Positions 11,277 through 28,800 of a DNA stretch of 64,000 nucleotides are shown here, piece by piece. This DNA comes from Kalmusia sp. IMI 367209 (taxonomy: Eukaryota; Ascomycota; Dothideomycetes; Pleosporales; Didymosphaeriaceae): NCBI GenBank assembly GCA_027946365.1, contig JAPEUQ010000001.1, positions 1,984,001 through 2,048,000 of the forward strand, read 5' to 3'. Under the pieces are notes generated by a model. That model was not told where the DNA came from and ran no database searches. It saw only the letters and a program-made list of their open reading frames with translations. How positions within the stretch are numbered: the first letter of the stretch is position 1; every line of letters begins with the position of its first letter. Both the position numbers and the translations under genes were made by a program.

Positions 11277-12560
11277 ATGGACCCGGCCTCACAGACCCAC
11301 TGCGTCTTGCTGCTCGATCTGCCCGCATCTGCACTAGGCGGCATCGACTTGCTGTCCTTCACCGTCACCCCGCGCTTCAAAGGCGTCAAGAACCTACCAC
11401 CGGGCCTGCACTTCGTCTTTGCTGCTAGCGACTCGTCGCTATCCGTGAGGCACGGTGCGTGGTTCTATGTTTCTCCAGGAACCGGCCCGCCGCAGGTCTT
11501 CATCAAGAAGTGGAGCCCCCAGACCGAGGATCTGGTAGCAGAAGCTTCGCAGACAGAGCTGTTCAGGTGGAGGGCGAACTTGGGCGCCATATGGAAAGAT
11601 GGACTCACCCCTTACCGTCAAACAGTCCAGTCAGGTGACACAGCCGAAGACGATGGCGTGATGGAAGAATCGTCAGACTGGAGCCGGCTCACTTCGCGCA
11701 TCTCACAGTCCTTGCTCTCTAGGATATGTGGATTGAACCCGGATCACTGGAGCCTCACCTCTGCTTCGTCGGCTGCTCAGGATCTGGAGGACATACCGGG
11801 ATTGGAAGCAAGCAACAGCGTTCTGCATCCTGAGAAGGAGCTCCGATTCTTTCCAGTCGATCTCAAACAAACATGGCGGGAAGGTGCCACTGGCCGCGAA
11901 CGTACCGAGGCTGCCCAAGATCGATCATGGGCCCTTGGGGATTTGATAGAAAAGCATGCTACCAGCAAAGACGCCCGGAGTCGTGACTTTGAAGTGCTTG
12001 GGGAGTTGCAGTTTTGCTTCCTGATGGTATTAACGCTCAACAACAACTCATGCCTGGAGCAATGGAAGAGGTTGCTTAGCCTTCTCTTGACGTGCCGAAC
12101 AGCAGTCAAGGAACGGTTTCATTTGTTTTTGGAACTGCTGAAAACTCTACGACTGCAATTGAGTCACTGCGGGGACATGGACGCTGGAATGTTCGACCTG
12201 AACGAGCATGGCGGAGGATTCCTCAGGCCATGTCTCCGGAAGTTTCGCAAAGGTCTTGATGAATTCGACGGGAAACGCAAGTCCGACATTGTCGACGAAT
12301 TCGACGAATTGCAGAACTTTCTGCAGAAAGAGTTTGGCTGGCAACTAGATGATTCATACGTGAAGCGGGGTATGCTCGAGCTAGAGGATGGCGAGCAAGT
12401 CGAGATGGATATGAACGGCGCAGACGAAGACGATGAGACCGGCGATTTCGCACCTACAATTGTCGAACTAACACCTGCTCAATTGCAACAGCTGAATGGT
12501 CAACTCACGGACGATTCTGAGGAAGATGCCGATCTCGACGAGATGGACACCCGGTACTGA
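11277..12560 (+). CDS. AAR2: AAR2-family splicing factor (U5 snRNP assembly)
   Basis: Single-exon protein of about 427 aa in the AAR2 family (A1 cistron-splicing factor), which binds Prp8 during cytoplasmic U5 snRNP maturation (known for yeast and human). The N-terminal domain shows the family pattern: LLLDLPASALGGIDLLSFTVTPRFKGVKNLPPG is broken here into LLLDLP...GID...FxGVKNLPPGLHFV, followed by the GAWFYV strand. The C-terminal half is helical, with an LxFCFLMVLTLNN-like core segment and LLSLLLTCRTAV. ATG 11277 (MDPASQTHC) fits family N-termini better than the upstream ATG at 11166. The C-terminus is acidic (EDDETGDF...DDSEEDADLDEMD), ending in a TGA at 12558-12560. Confidence 0.9.
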   Translation: MDPASQTHCVLLLDLPASALGGIDLLSFTVTPRFKGVKNLPPGLHFVFAASDSSLSVRHGAWFYVSPGTGPPQVFIKKWSPQTEDLVAEASQTELFRWRANLGAIWKDGLTPYRQTVQSGDTAEDDGVMEESSDWSRLTSRISQSLLSRICGLNPDHWSLTSASSAAQDLEDIPGLEASNSVLHPEKELRFFPVDLKQTWREGATGRERTEAAQDRSWALGDLIEKHATSKDARSRDFEVLGELQFCFLMVLTLNNNSCLEQWKRLLSLLLTCRTAVKERFHLFLELLKTLRLQLSHCGDMDAGMFDLNEHGGGFLRPCLRKFRKGLDEFDGKRKSDIVDEFDELQNFLQKEFGWQLDDSYVKRGMLELEDGEQVEMDMNGADEDDETGDFAPTIVELTPAQLQQLNGQLTDDSEEDADLDEMDTRY

Positions 12561-13655
12561 TCTTCGATAGCCCGTGCGTTTCCGGTGAATCGTATTTGGA
12601 TGGTGCCCACGCCAAAATCGAACCGAGATCAGTCCTCGCCCGACGCTGTTGGACACGTATCATATCCTTATGTGGCGATTGACGTTCTTTGGAATGCTCT
12701 TGTAAAATCTGATCTGGACTTGAGGAAATGAGGGAATGAGGAAATTCAGGCTGTTATATGCATTGCGAGATCTCGAGCGACGCCTTCACAATCGGATGTT
12801 TTCCACATTCAAGGGCCCGACCAGGGTCTTCCTGGCGTCTAGAGCAGACCCGGCCCAAAAGCGCCACAGGTTTCAAAAATAGTAAGCGGGCTTGTCTGCA
12901 GGAACAACCAATCATGCATTCCTGCGCCCAGCAATGCACCCGAACGTCGTCTAGCGGCATCTCAATCTAGCTGGGTGTTGATCCGTCGCGGCGGTCAGCA
13001 CAGCCTTATCAACGACGTCAATTCGAAACTCGATCTGCGAATTCCGTGCCTTGCTGTGAGACTTTGTGGTTTTATGGATTGTGGCAAATGTATGTTGCTA
13101 ACTGGCCGGATTCAATGCGAGGCGTTTCCAGTGCATTCACAATACGAGGCCGATGCATGATACGAAGTGCAAGCAAAGGGTGGTCATCAAAATAGGCTTG
13201 CGTTAGGCGAAATAAGGAAATTGCAAGCTTGGCTCGCTACTCCCTGCGGCGCCATGGGCCTTCGAAGCGGCTACTGCATCTCTGGATTTTCATACAGCTG
13301 AGGCTTGAGCGAGGCTTGGTGGGTCAATCGGCGTCCTTCGTGACATGTCCTTGCCTCTGTGATTGGTACCTTAGCCTCAGCTGAGAGGACGGCGTTTGCG
13401 AACGCGGGGAGTGGACCTATGAGCTGGCCGCTTGGTAGGCTGTGCGTTCGCACCCCTTGATCGGTTGGCCCCCAAGGCTGTGCATGAGTCTTTGATAAAG
13501 GAAACGCACTCCGTCTATCTTGTGCGCCGAAGGAAGTACTGCAAATTTCACTCTCCGCTGTCTTCAGCTCTCGTCTTCATTCTTTGTTCTATCCTCGGAT
13601 CTCTTACCTTCCCAATACACGCATTTCTCGCGCCAAAACTACGTATATCGCCATA
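12561..13655. other. Intergenic region; no gene supported
   Basis: 3' flank of AAR2 and promoter of the LITAF-domain gene. Several open frames of 60-74 codons exist, none with a domain or splice partner. The 100 bp before 13656 are pyrimidine-rich, as is common upstream of fungal start codons. Confidence 0.4.
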
Positions 13656-14422
13656 ATGGAGAAGCAAGGTGGTAAGTACCAAATATTTCTATGCTCTGTC
13701 GCGCTCTCAGCACGCGTTCGGTCGCGAAAGCTTCAATTATACGAGATCACTAAGTTGCGACGGTGGCGCACCTGTAGCTCGACAACAGCATCGAACAACA
13801 GCTGACAACCTATATAGTCCCAATGAACCAGTTCCCGCAGTCGCCTGATGTGCACGCGCAGCAGCAGCCTCCCATGTATCAGGATCCCAATGCACACGCG
13901 CAGTTCCAACAAGGCCAAATGTACCAGCAGCCGCAGCAGCAGCAATCATATCCGGCCTCGCCACCTCCCGCTGGCATGGGCTACGCTTCCCCTCCCCCGC
14001 AGGGCTTTGCGCAGCAGCCCCATCCCGACCAGACGAAGGGCCACCCTCAGAACCCGGGAATGCCTCCTCAGCAGCAATCCGGAAACGTGTACCAGAACGC
14101 CACGCCAATTGCCAACTTGAACAGGAGCCCAGCGCCCGCCGATTGCCCAGCTTGTGGACAGCGATCCATGACAAACGTTGCGTACGAGACGGGTAACACC
14201 ACACAGTAAGCTCCTCCCTCTCTCTATTGTGCCGCAAGTAAAAGAATCGGACTAACATGCTACAGCGCATGGGCCCTCGCTCTCTGCTGCCTGGCCTGCC
14301 TAGGCTGCATCCCCTACATGATGAGCTCCATGAAAGACGTCCAGCACAAGTGCGGCCGCTGCGGCGTCCTGCTCGCGACCTGGCATCGCAGCGGCACCAC
14401 CGAGCAGCACATCCACTCCTAA
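13656..14422 (+). CDS. LITAF-domain membrane-associated zinc protein
   Basis: Exons 13656-13671, 13818-14205 and 14266-14422 encode 186 aa; the first exon is only 16 nt (MEKQG plus one base), spliced over 146 bp to the PMNQFPQSP segment. The first ~105 residues are rich in Gln, Pro, Tyr and Met. The C-terminal LITAF domain has the two zinc knuckles, CPACG and CGRCG, separated by a hydrophobic stretch (AWALALCCLACLGCIPYMM) that inserts into the membrane monolayer in this family. LITAF proteins act at endosomal/lysosomal or plasma membranes; the exact role in fungi is unclear. Phases are consistent at both junctions, and TAA 14420-14422 follows HIHS. Confidence 0.9.
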
Positions 14423-15023
14423 GCTTTCCCTCGCCTGATCCACACGCCGACACACATAACACATGCCACGCATGCCAAACACAAAAGAACTGAAGGGGGA
14501 CGCGGGTTCGCGGTTGCAGTATTTGATACCACTGGGAAAGACGGGGAGGGCGTTTGATTTTTCTTTCTTCAGGGCTAATCCTTTCAAGTAATCTTGGGGC
14601 AACTTGCATGCTATTCTACGCTTTTTTGCCTTTTTCACTGTGTTAGACGTATCCAGCGCTCGAGTAGCGGTGCTGCTGCTCCTGCTAGAAAATGCACATT
14701 GAATCAGCTCCGTGCCACCACGCTTCTGTATCCGTTCTATCTATGTTTGCGCAACACTGCCGTTGGCTCTCGTTCTGTGGGTCACTCGCTTTGAAAATTG
14801 CATCTCGCGCAGAGTAAATGCTACATGACTGGCCGCGCGGAACCGAGGATAGCCGATCGAATTCCGCGATCGGACTTGTGCTGAGTAGTGGAGCTCATAC
14901 CTTAGGTAGGATGCCGTATTGCTGTGCCCATGCCATCGTTATTTTTACGAACTGGTTGATATATCATCTTGTGTTATGTTTGAACTTTTCTCCCATTGAA
15001 AATGCACGTGTCTTTTCTATCAA
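14423..15023. other. 3' intergenic region between convergent LITAF and eIF3c genes
   Basis: Transcription from both sides should end here. No gene is visible; a plus-strand open frame from 14818 is antisense to the eIF3c 3' region and lacks domains. Confidence 0.4.
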
Positions 15024-17895
15024 TCAATCACTCATCATCAGCCCGAATGACATTAACCATGGGAGAGGGAATCGATGGACCCTCACTCGTACAATGAAAA
15101 AAAAGACGCCAACCCTAAACCACCGATGCAATGCACTCGTGGACAAACGCTCTCCTAAACTAAGCCTGGATAGCCCGCCCAAGCGCACCGCCCGTGGTGC
15201 TGATTCCTGCCACCGCCCCCACCACGTCCCATGCCGCCTCCTTCCACGGCCACCTCGGCCGCCGCCCCGTCCTCCCCGCCCGGTTTGCCTCTCGAACGCA
15301 TTGGCAGATCCCGCTGTCCGTTGCTCAAGCGTCTTCTCGTTCGACTCAATAAGACCGCTCGCCTTATCTGACAAACTGAGTGCCAATGTTTGCAATCTCG
15401 ACAACTCGACGCCCTTCCTGAAGATGATGGCAGAGTTGACCTGGTCCAGGGCTGCAGCGAGCTCCTCATGCGAAATCATTCTCGACACGACAGCAGAGAC
15501 CTTGCGCTCGGGAAGGTCGAACATAGACGCTAGTGTGGAGACAGCGAGCGTATCGTAGAAAGGCGCGTACGTGAAGAGGTACGTCCGTAGACCCTCTTCC
15601 TGGATCTGAGCGGACAGCATCTCCTTGATCTTCTCGCTGTTGGCCATGAGTTCCCAGATCTTGATGCTGTTGATGTAATGAGCAGCCTTTTGCCACTCGC
15701 CGGCAGAGAGTGCTTTTGAGGCTTGCATGACGTGATCACGCGTGTTCTCAGGAGGTCCGGTGAAGATCTGGCGCTCGTGGTATTCTAAGAGACGGCGGTA
15801 GGTCTTGCTGATGACGCGCTTCCGGATATCTGGCGACGAGCCGATTTGTGCAAGGAGAGGAATCTCGAGGAGCATGGAGCAAGTGAGGTAGACACACTCT
15901 AGCAACTCGAGGTTGATGTGCATATGGAAGGGGAGCTGTCGCTGGCGCTCAAGACGCTCCTGTTCAGGGGAGATCTGGGTGAAGCGTTGCATTTGCAGAC
16001 CCTGAGCGAGGAGCTCCTTCTGCCTGTTGCTACCGCAGATTTCCTGTAGTGACGTCTGCGCCTCGTAAACCAATCCAGCACGGAACGCGCATAGACCAAT
16101 CTGAACCAAAGCGCGGTTGAAAAGAATTTGGGTGCTAACGTCGAAGTTGCTGATGGTGTCTTGAAGATGGGACATGAGCATCATGTCGCGGGCCTTGTAG
16201 TACTGGTCATGCAAAGCCAGGAAGTAGACCTGGCACAACATGGCTCTCGCGCGGATGATGCCTTCCGCATTTCTGAAAAGGTATGTGCAGAGAGTCTGGA
16301 CGAGAGAAGCGGTGTCGTTCGCGGTAGAGCGAGGAGTGACTTTGGAGTCAAGGTTGGAAGGAAGTCCTTTCCAGGTGTTGTTCTCGAGGATGGTTACGAC
16401 TTGGGAGGGCTACACAGGTTAGCATTAGTGAAGAAAGCCGAAGTGAAACCACATACTTTGAAGTAGACATGTTCCAATCGCCGCATGACGACGCGGTTCA
16501 GCGACTCTTGCGATACGTTCAATGCCTCGTTATTCTTTAGACTCTCGACGTACGCCAAAGCGCGTACGAGCGAGGAGTATAGGGAGCCCTCATCGGTCAA
16601 GCGATCGATGTATTCGGACGTGTGGGGATCGATGTGCTGGAGCGACCGAGTGAGTTCGTCATCAAGCCTCTCCACAAATGATACGATGCTGCCGGGAATC
16701 TTGAAGATCTCTCCAGGAGTGATTGTGGGCTGCTTGTCATCATCCTCCCACTCTTCGGCACCTTCAACAACGACAATTTCCTTTGAACTCTCGAGTGTCT
16801 CCAAGAGCTTGTTAAACTCTTGTTGTGCGCTGCAACTTATTAGCCATCATCATAGTGGGTTGCACAAATAATACTTACAGCTTCCACTGCTCCTGTGCCA
16901 TCTGGTTGCCAGTGCCAGAAGTCAAATCAAAGCGAGTTGAGATGAGCGTTAGCAGCACTCGAATCCTCTGGTAGTCGTTGACTGCAACATCGAACAGCTT
17001 CTCCAGTGTCCGGATATGCTCCAGGCGATCCGTGTTCTTGCGACCTCTCTGCTCCACAATTGACCGCAGGTGCTTGAGAATGCTCTCAGGCGTGTATTGT
17101 ACCGCCTTTCCACGCGCATCGACGATAGTGAAGCCGTCATCATTCCCTTCCTCGACGACCTGGGTACCGAGCTCGGCTACCGGCGCCTTCTTCTTTTTCT
17201 CCTTAGGCGCTGCCTCGAATACCTCCTCGCGCATGAAGGCGTCCTTATCTGCCCTGTACGCATCAATGTCTTTGGCGTACTCCTTGTTGTTCTTTCTGAT
17301 CTTCTGGCGGACAGCGTTAAGGCCACGCGTGTTGATGGCGTTCATCTTCTTAGGAGTGACCTTCTGCTTCTCGAGCGTCTCGTTCATGACCGTCTCGAGG
17401 TCGGCTATGGCCTGAATGTATACCTTGGGCACGCGACCATCGTTCTGCTTGATGAGCCCGGGAATCTGGCGGTTCAACTTGTCGAACTCTGCACCGCGAG
17501 TTAGCATCGTCCCTGTAGCCCCACCATGCCCTACATTTCGCGCGGGGGTTTTGGGCATACTCACGTTCTTGAATGACAGCCCAGTCGTTGATTTTCTCTG
17601 CATTCTCGATGCTCCTGACCGTACCCTCCAGCTCGTCAAATCGCTTGTCTTTCGCGCTCTTCAGCACCTTCGCCCCCTCATCCTCATCGCTCTCGGTGTC
17701 GCTAGCACCACCCTTCAAGAAACGGTTGGCACCTTGGCCCTCTTCGTCGGACGAGTCCTCATCCGAGTCTTCCTCTTCATCGGAGTCTTCCTCTTCAGAC
17801 TCTTCTTCCTGGGACTGCTCCTCCTCAGAGTAAAGCTCCTCCTCGGACGACTCCTCGCTGGAGCTGTCGCTGGCGACGAAGAAGCGGGACGACAT
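15024..17895 (-). CDS. NIP1: Eukaryotic translation initiation factor 3 subunit C (NIP1)
   Basis: Core eIF3 subunit that binds eIF1/eIF5 and the 40S ribosome during initiation. Exons 17565-17895, 16879-17488, 16457-16829 and 15024(?)-16409 have consistent phases. The start MSSRFF is followed by the family's long Ser/Glu/Asp acidic tract (about residues 8-60), then the eIF3c N-terminal domain ([31 protein letters not shown] split here by position) and, near the C-terminus, the PCI domain ([37 protein letters not shown]). Introns are 76, 49 and 47 bp. The end is uncertain: the open frame leaves the Gly/Arg-rich tail and runs to 15024 with unnatural sequence, while the tail expected for the family (Gly-rich, then [10 protein letters not shown] and stop at 15160-15162) is spread over two other frames. 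The true stop is probably near 15160. Confidence 0.93.
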
Positions 17896-18952
17896 GTTTG
17901 CGGTAGTCTCGAAGTGGTGTAGTCGTCGATGCGTTCGAGAAGATGTCGCGCTCGAGCTGCGTGTCGCGTGGGCGGTGAGCGGTAACTGCAGACGCCTTAT
18001 AGGTTTCGCGGCCGTCGACGTTCGGGTGCGTCTTTGAGTCAATGCCAAGCCAAAAATTCAAAGTGGGAGGCACGCCCACCCACCATGGCCCGAGCGCCGC
18101 GGGGCAGCCTATCTTACATTCACCCTCATTGTCCTATTCCTCCTATCAGCGACCAAACGGGGCAAAATAGTCACAGGAAAGTGACTCATGGTCGACGCAG
18201 GCATAGCTCCGAAAATACATAGGCAGCTCTCGTATACCGTACTGATTTCAGGCAGAATCATCCTATCATGCAGCTCCAGTCAGTTGTCCCTACACAGAGT
18301 TCAAGACCTCTTTGCACCAAAACGAAGACGCGAACTTTGCGGTCGACCGTCAGTAATCACACGACAGCCATCGAAATATCCATATGAATGCTAGTAAAAG
18401 TACAAGGTGTCGCCGCCCGCCGCGCAGCCAAGCCAAACTACCCTCAGCAATCCACCATCCATGTCAACCGTGTGCGAGGGAAAACCAAGAAAAATGTGTT
18501 CCGCCATCCTGTCATCGCAAGAGCCATGTGAACTAGTGCCTGCAATATCTGCGGCACAGTCTAATCCAGAGGTCATACTTGACTCATGCAACCCAGTCGT
18601 CCACCCTGCCTGCCAGCCATGATATTGCCACAGCTCCCATGCCCTTATATGCTACTCTGCCCAACCCTACCCGTCATTTCGAAAGATACTGAACACTTTT
18701 CCACGTGCGCGTGGAATGGTAATGAAACGTGATGCAATTTAGGTGCCGCACAAACTGATCGCCTGCCGGCCAATCTCACCCGCGACCAATATTTGTAGGC
18801 CTTTGATGCGGTACGATGCTGCTCTCGCCCGATGTGAACGTCTGGGAAGGGTACAGAGATCGGGGTATTGGCGTTGAATATGGGTCAAATTCTGTTGATG
18901 CATTCACGCATCAACAGCCAAAAAAGATCGTATAAACTTAGAGCTTCCCTCG
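17896..18952. other. Intergenic region between eIF3c promoter and YAK1 3' end
   Basis: eIF3c starts at 17895 and YAK1 ends at 18953, both on the minus strand. No coding sequence with conserved features is seen, only open frames of up to 71 codons. Confidence 0.4.
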
Positions 18953-21944
<2,992 letters not shown>

Positions 21945-22915
21945 AGCGTTGTGGGAACACGCCGGGGAACAGTCGGTGCGTGGGCGAGTTTAGGACAGCC
22001 GGCTCAGCTGGTCGCAGGGCATTCCGAATTGCGCGGCTGGTCGAGGGAGAGGCTGCGGCGGGGAGCGACGACGGCAGAAGTGCGACGTGAGGGCGGACGC
22101 AAGGTGTCAATGTGTCAATGAACGAGCGAGCGAGGGCGCAGAACGTGCGTGCGTGGGACTCGACCGTGCTGGCGATGGGTCATGTACGGTCGGCGGGGTG
22201 CTGGAGGTGCTGCAGAGGTGAATCAGCCGCCGTAGCGCGCGCTGCCGGATTGTAGAGGATCACAGGAGGACACGCGGCGGCGGGAGCGCGTCTAGGTTCA
22301 AGATCGCGAGAGGAGTGGAGAAATGCAACTCTAGGTTGTTGGGCTCTTGTGGTGATGCCAATGTCATCTCAGCCAGGCCGTCGGTGCCAAGAACTTGCCC
22401 ACGTCGCCGCACCAACAGCCACGACCTGTCACTGCTACCTAGTGCCTATTGCTTGTCCACAGCACACTCCGTGATTGTGCACAGTACGGGCTTGCGACGC
22501 GACCCGTCGTAATGCTAACCACGATGACTGCACTGTGTATGCTGATGCAGCTCAGCCACACATGGCGCAACTGTCAAACGTGAAGGTGCCCAAAGCGGGC
22601 CGTGCAGACGGATTTGGAGCTTCGTAGGGCTAGAGACATGGTACCTAGAGTGCCCTGAAGGAATTGGCATATGCTCGGAACACGTCTAATAGCTGTCTGC
22701 CTATATCGTGTTGTTTCTCACGTGCAACCATAATGACGAGCCTTCGCCGAACATTGAATTAATCCACTAGACTAGACATATAACTCGCAAACATCCAACC
22801 CAAGCCCATTTTCCGATCCATTACAAAAACCAAGAAAGTCAATAACACTAATGACGTTACATGAGACATCCGTTGCTTGCGTCCGACGCTCACTTTGGAC
22901 GATGATACCCATCGC
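21945..22915. other. YAK1 promoter and sidA 3' flank; no gene seen
   Basis: The 250 bp upstream of the YAK1 start are GC-rich with many short direct copies of GAGCGAGCG-like sequence, a plausible 5' UTR. The rest shows no supported gene. Confidence 0.4.
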
Positions 22916-24656
<1,741 letters not shown>

Positions 24657-25222
24657 CTATAAGTATCGGCACGTCATTAGTCGTTGAAACTAACCACGAT
24701 GGTGTTTGCTCACCTTGCTATTTGATAGGTCGATTATACCCCGGCGACACCTGCGACTGAGACAACTGTCAAGTCCCTCCTGATGGCAAACTAACTGTTA
24801 CGCCACGGTAACGTCGTGGTTCTGAAGCAAACAGTCAGTAGCTATGCTTGATGACGATGACGTGCTTGAACGAACTAGGGCCGGGTAACTGGAAGCAACA
24901 CCTACCAGTGTTGGGAGAAAAGCAAAGCTACTGGTGGAATGAGGATAGCTGGGAGATAAGTCCAGATAGCCCCTTACGTCAGCTGTAGGTTGGTGAGGTA
25001 TGTGGCAGAGAGGATCTCATTGCTCTTGTAACTTCTCGGGAGGACCCGACTCGGCCCACCAGTGAAAACATCGTTCCTTAGCCATCTCCTTCTGCAGGGT
25101 ACTAAGGAGATGATGGTACGATACGTCTTACGGTCCGTCTAGGATGGCTACAACCGAGTTGTCGCGCATGTCAGTGAATGCTTAGCCTGCACGTAAACGT
25201 AGGGATCTTCAATCTAATCACC

Positions 25223-25234
25223 GGATCAGATAAG
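25223..25234 (+). promoter_or_regulatory. SreA-type GATA element GGATCAGATAAG, copy 1
   Basis: Perfect match to ATCWGATAA, the binding consensus known for the iron-responsive GATA repressor SreA in Aspergillus, with the same flanking bases as the two copies near the ABC/NRPS promoter. It lies about 605 bp upstream of the sidA start codon. Confidence 0.7.
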
Positions 25235-25252
25235 AAGGTCGGAAGGGAAGGA

Positions 25253-25264
25253 GGGCAAAATTTT
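25253..25264 (+). repeat. GGGCAAAATTTT, left arm of a separated inverted repeat
   Basis: Exact reverse complement of 25406-25417. It sits 18 bp downstream of the GATA element copy 1. A related form (GGGGTAAAATTTT) abuts the GATA site at 30617-30625 in the ABC/NRPS promoter. Confidence 0.6.
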
Positions 25265-25390
25265 CTCAAAGGCCCCGCAGCGCCTTGCCCAGATCGTTGT
25301 CCTGGCCTGCAGAAGGCGCGGGATGTTGTTGATGGCGAACCTTGGCCGGCGGGGCACTATCTGATTGATTGATATGATTGATCGGGACGA

Positions 25391-25402
25391 GGATCAGATT
25401 AG
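25391..25402 (+). promoter_or_regulatory. GATA-like element GGATCAGATTAG, one mismatch
   Basis: Differs from the 12-bp element by one base inside the GATAA core (GATTA), so SreA binding is doubtful. It lies 3 bp from the second A4T4 arm, an arrangement like that at 30606-30625. Confidence 0.4.
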
Positions 25403-25405
25403 ATG

Positions 25406-25417
25406 AAAATTTTGCCC
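25406..25417 (-). repeat. AAAATTTTGCCC, right arm of the inverted repeat
   Basis: Exact reverse complement of 25253-25264, 141 bp between arms. The A4T4 core is itself palindromic. Confidence 0.6.
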
Positions 25418-25872
25418 GAGGTCGGCGGCAGCTCGGTGTTCGCCCAATGCTCCTCCGTCACAACGCATATGCAGGGTTCAAGCGCCTCGGTCTTGTTGCT
25501 TCGCACGGCTAGTGTGTCTAGATGTTAGACCTTTGCCTCGGTGACGCACGCGGCTTGTTCTGTGTGCTTGTTGATTTCCGCTGTGAAAGCCTTGTGTAGT
25601 GGGTTTGATTGACGTAAGAAAAATACATCTATATGTACATTAAGTTAAGCATAAACACGGATGCCTGTCCGAGAAGGAATCTGATGCAGAACATACGCTA
25701 ATTCGTCGTTTGGTACGGCTTGAGCGAGGCTTTTACGTAGGTTCGTGACCAGTCTCATCGATTTCTGCACATTCTCCGTCTGTGTTACGCATCCCAAGGT
25801 AACACTGTACGGAAGACCGGGTGCTTTCGTCTTGTTCTAGTTGGAAAGGAAAATGTGGATCGTACAAGATAT

Positions 25873-28800
25873 TCAATCCAGTTCTTGAGCAGCAACCATC
25901 CCGGCATATATGCCACCCATAGCCACGAGCTCGTCGTGTCTACCCTGTTCAACAATCCTCCCCGAGTCGAATACAAAAATACAGTCTGCGCGCTGAATGC
26001 TACTTAATCTGTGAGCTATCATAATAGTCGTCCTTCCCTTCGAAGCTGCAGCGATAGCTTTTCGAATATCGCGTTCCGTGTTGGCGTCTAGCTGCGATGT
26101 CGCTTCATCTAAGAGTAGGATTTCTGGGTCCCGAATTAAGGCTCGAGCAATAGCGAGACGTTGCCTTTGACCTCCCGATAACTTCGATCCATGGCTACCA
26201 ACTTCGGTATTGTAGCCTTCTGGAAGACTCATGATAAAGTCGTGCAGCTCGCATTTCTTTGCGACTTGGATGATGGCTTCTTCGCTGGCCTCAGCTCCAT
26301 GTTTACCAAGACCGATATTGAATTTGACGGAGCCTGGAAACAAATCCGGTTCTTGTTCCACCAACCCAAGTCGCGCTCTGTGGGCTTGGACGTCGCTATT
26401 CCGGATGTCTTCGCCATCGACGAGGACGCTGCCAGATGTGGGATCGAAGAATCTCTCAATGAGATGTACAGTGCTAGATTTACCAGCACCAGAGCGTCCC
26501 ACAAATGCGACGTACTCTCCAGGGCGGATCGAAAATGAAACGTCGTTCAAAGCAGCAACATCAGGACGCGTCGCATAATGCAGACTAACGCCTCGAAACT
26601 CAACTTCACCTTGTCTGCTAGGATTTCTTCCGTTGGCGCTGCTGGACGCTGTACTGGATCCTTCCTCATCTGAGCAGGTGCTATGAGCTGTATTTATGAT
26701 TGTAGGTTTCTCGTCATGCAGGGCAAACACACTCTGTGCTGCAGTCTTCGCTCTTGTAATTTCAGGTGCCAGACTGAAAAGCTGCCCGGCGGCTTGTGCT
26801 GAAAATAGCAAAGCAGGAAGGACGATAAAAAAGTCTTTCTGACTATACTCGCCTTTCCGCACTTGCTTGGAGCCCCACCAGTAGGCCAAAGCGTACACAA
26901 AATATGTTACAGACAAGGAGAAAGCCAACATGATGTTCCCGATAACGCTGAACTTCAGACTTTCTTCGTATGGCTTTTGAATGGCGACTCGGTATCTTTT
27001 GAGGAAATCTTGTTCGCGTCCCAGGGCTGCGACCGTCTGTATTGCAGAACAAGCTTCCGAGGCAAGGGCAGCCGCTGAGTTATATGCGGTTTCGTGTCTT
27101 TCCTGTGCTTTCGCAAGGATTCGTAAGCGAAAGAATCCTGCGAGAAGCATTATAGGCACTGCCGATAAAAGAACAATTGCGATCTTCCAGGCGACGATAT
27201 GTGCCAAGATGATGCCACCGATGACTGACGTCGTGATCGAAAAGAATGTGCCTAAGATCACGCCGGAGAGGCCGCTAATGTGACCGCTGTCCATGTTGAG
27301 CTTCGCCATCAATGCATGATGCGAGTGTCCGGGTAAGGAAAACCATGCAATGTCTTGCATGAGGACTGTTCGGAAGGATACATCTCGTACACGAAGAACA
27401 AGATTTTCTGAGACGAGACCAAAAGCACTGCCACCGCATAGGTGAGCAAGCAAGGCGACCACGGCCAACGCAAAGAAAAGAAGACAAAAAGCAGAGATCT
27501 TGGCGGCCAAACCAGATGAATCTGACGTGCTATTAAGGAGTTCAACCAGGTTTCCGAAAACGAAAGCTTCACCGACTGTGATACCGCCGCTGACTATTGC
27601 AGCACCGAGCCCGATTGCTATTGCTGGGGCCTCCGTCCTACTCAGATTGAAGCACCTTGCGATGAGTTGTATGGCGCTCTTTTTGTACTGCACCTTTGGA
27701 GCTGAAGGTCCCGGGGATACGCTGACCCTTGAAGTTTGGGATACAGGCGCAACTTCTTTTCTGCGGCCTGAGCCAGAGACAAATGACGAAGCCGAAGACA
27801 AGGTAGGTTTTTTGTCAAATTGCTGGGCTCGAATAAGCTCAGCATAGAGCCCGTTTCCTATTGTGAGGATATCGTGACGACCTTCCTCAACAACAGCACC
27901 GTCCTTCATGACAACAATGCGGTCAGCGTCTTTACAAGTGACTAGGCGGTGTGCGATGACGATTGTAGTTCTGCCAGATGTAGCGGAACTACGTCGAAGA
28001 TTTTCCAGTACCATGGCCTCGCTCGTAGCATCCATGGCGCTTGTGTACTCATCTAGTAGAAGCAGAGCTGGCTTGCCAACCAGAGCACGAGCGAGTGCAA
28101 TCCGTTGCTTTTGTCCACCGGAGAGTTGCGAATGATGACCAGATCCGATTTGGGTATTAAGTCCATCTGGTAGATGCTCAAGGAAGTCGCAGTAAGCTTC
28201 GTCGGCGGCGGCACGACATCTCGCGACTACTTCGTCTTCGGATAATTCCTCATCTTCTGACAAACCAAGTCTGATGTTGTCTAATATGGTTCCGCTAAAA
28301 AGGACAGGACTCTGTGTGACCAGAGCAATTTGGGAACGGAGGCTTTTAATATTCAGGTCTCTGAGGTCGTCGTCCCCCAGAAATATAGCCCCAGCAGATG
28401 GATCATACAATCGAAGTAGAAGCGTAGCGATTGTGGATTTTCCGGACCCTGATGGTCCAACCAGACCAGTCACCTTCCCTGGAGCGAACTCGAGATTAAC
28501 GCCTTGAAGGACACGTTCGGTGTGCCGTGCAGGATAGACAAAAGAGACGTCTTTTAATCTGAGAGCCTGCTGGAAATCTGCTTTTACAACTTCTTTTCCT
28601 TGTGAAGAGTACACATCAATATCTGCTGCTGGGTGATCTAGGATGTCGAATACGGCCTGCCCTGCCGCTGCCGCCAGAGCGAATGTTTGTATAAACGGGC
28701 CGAATTGCCCAACAACAAAAGACGCGTCCAATATCAGAAAAACAACCGCGTAGATGGTACCAGCTTCGGCGCTCCCTTGGCGCAGCCGGTCTCCGTACCA

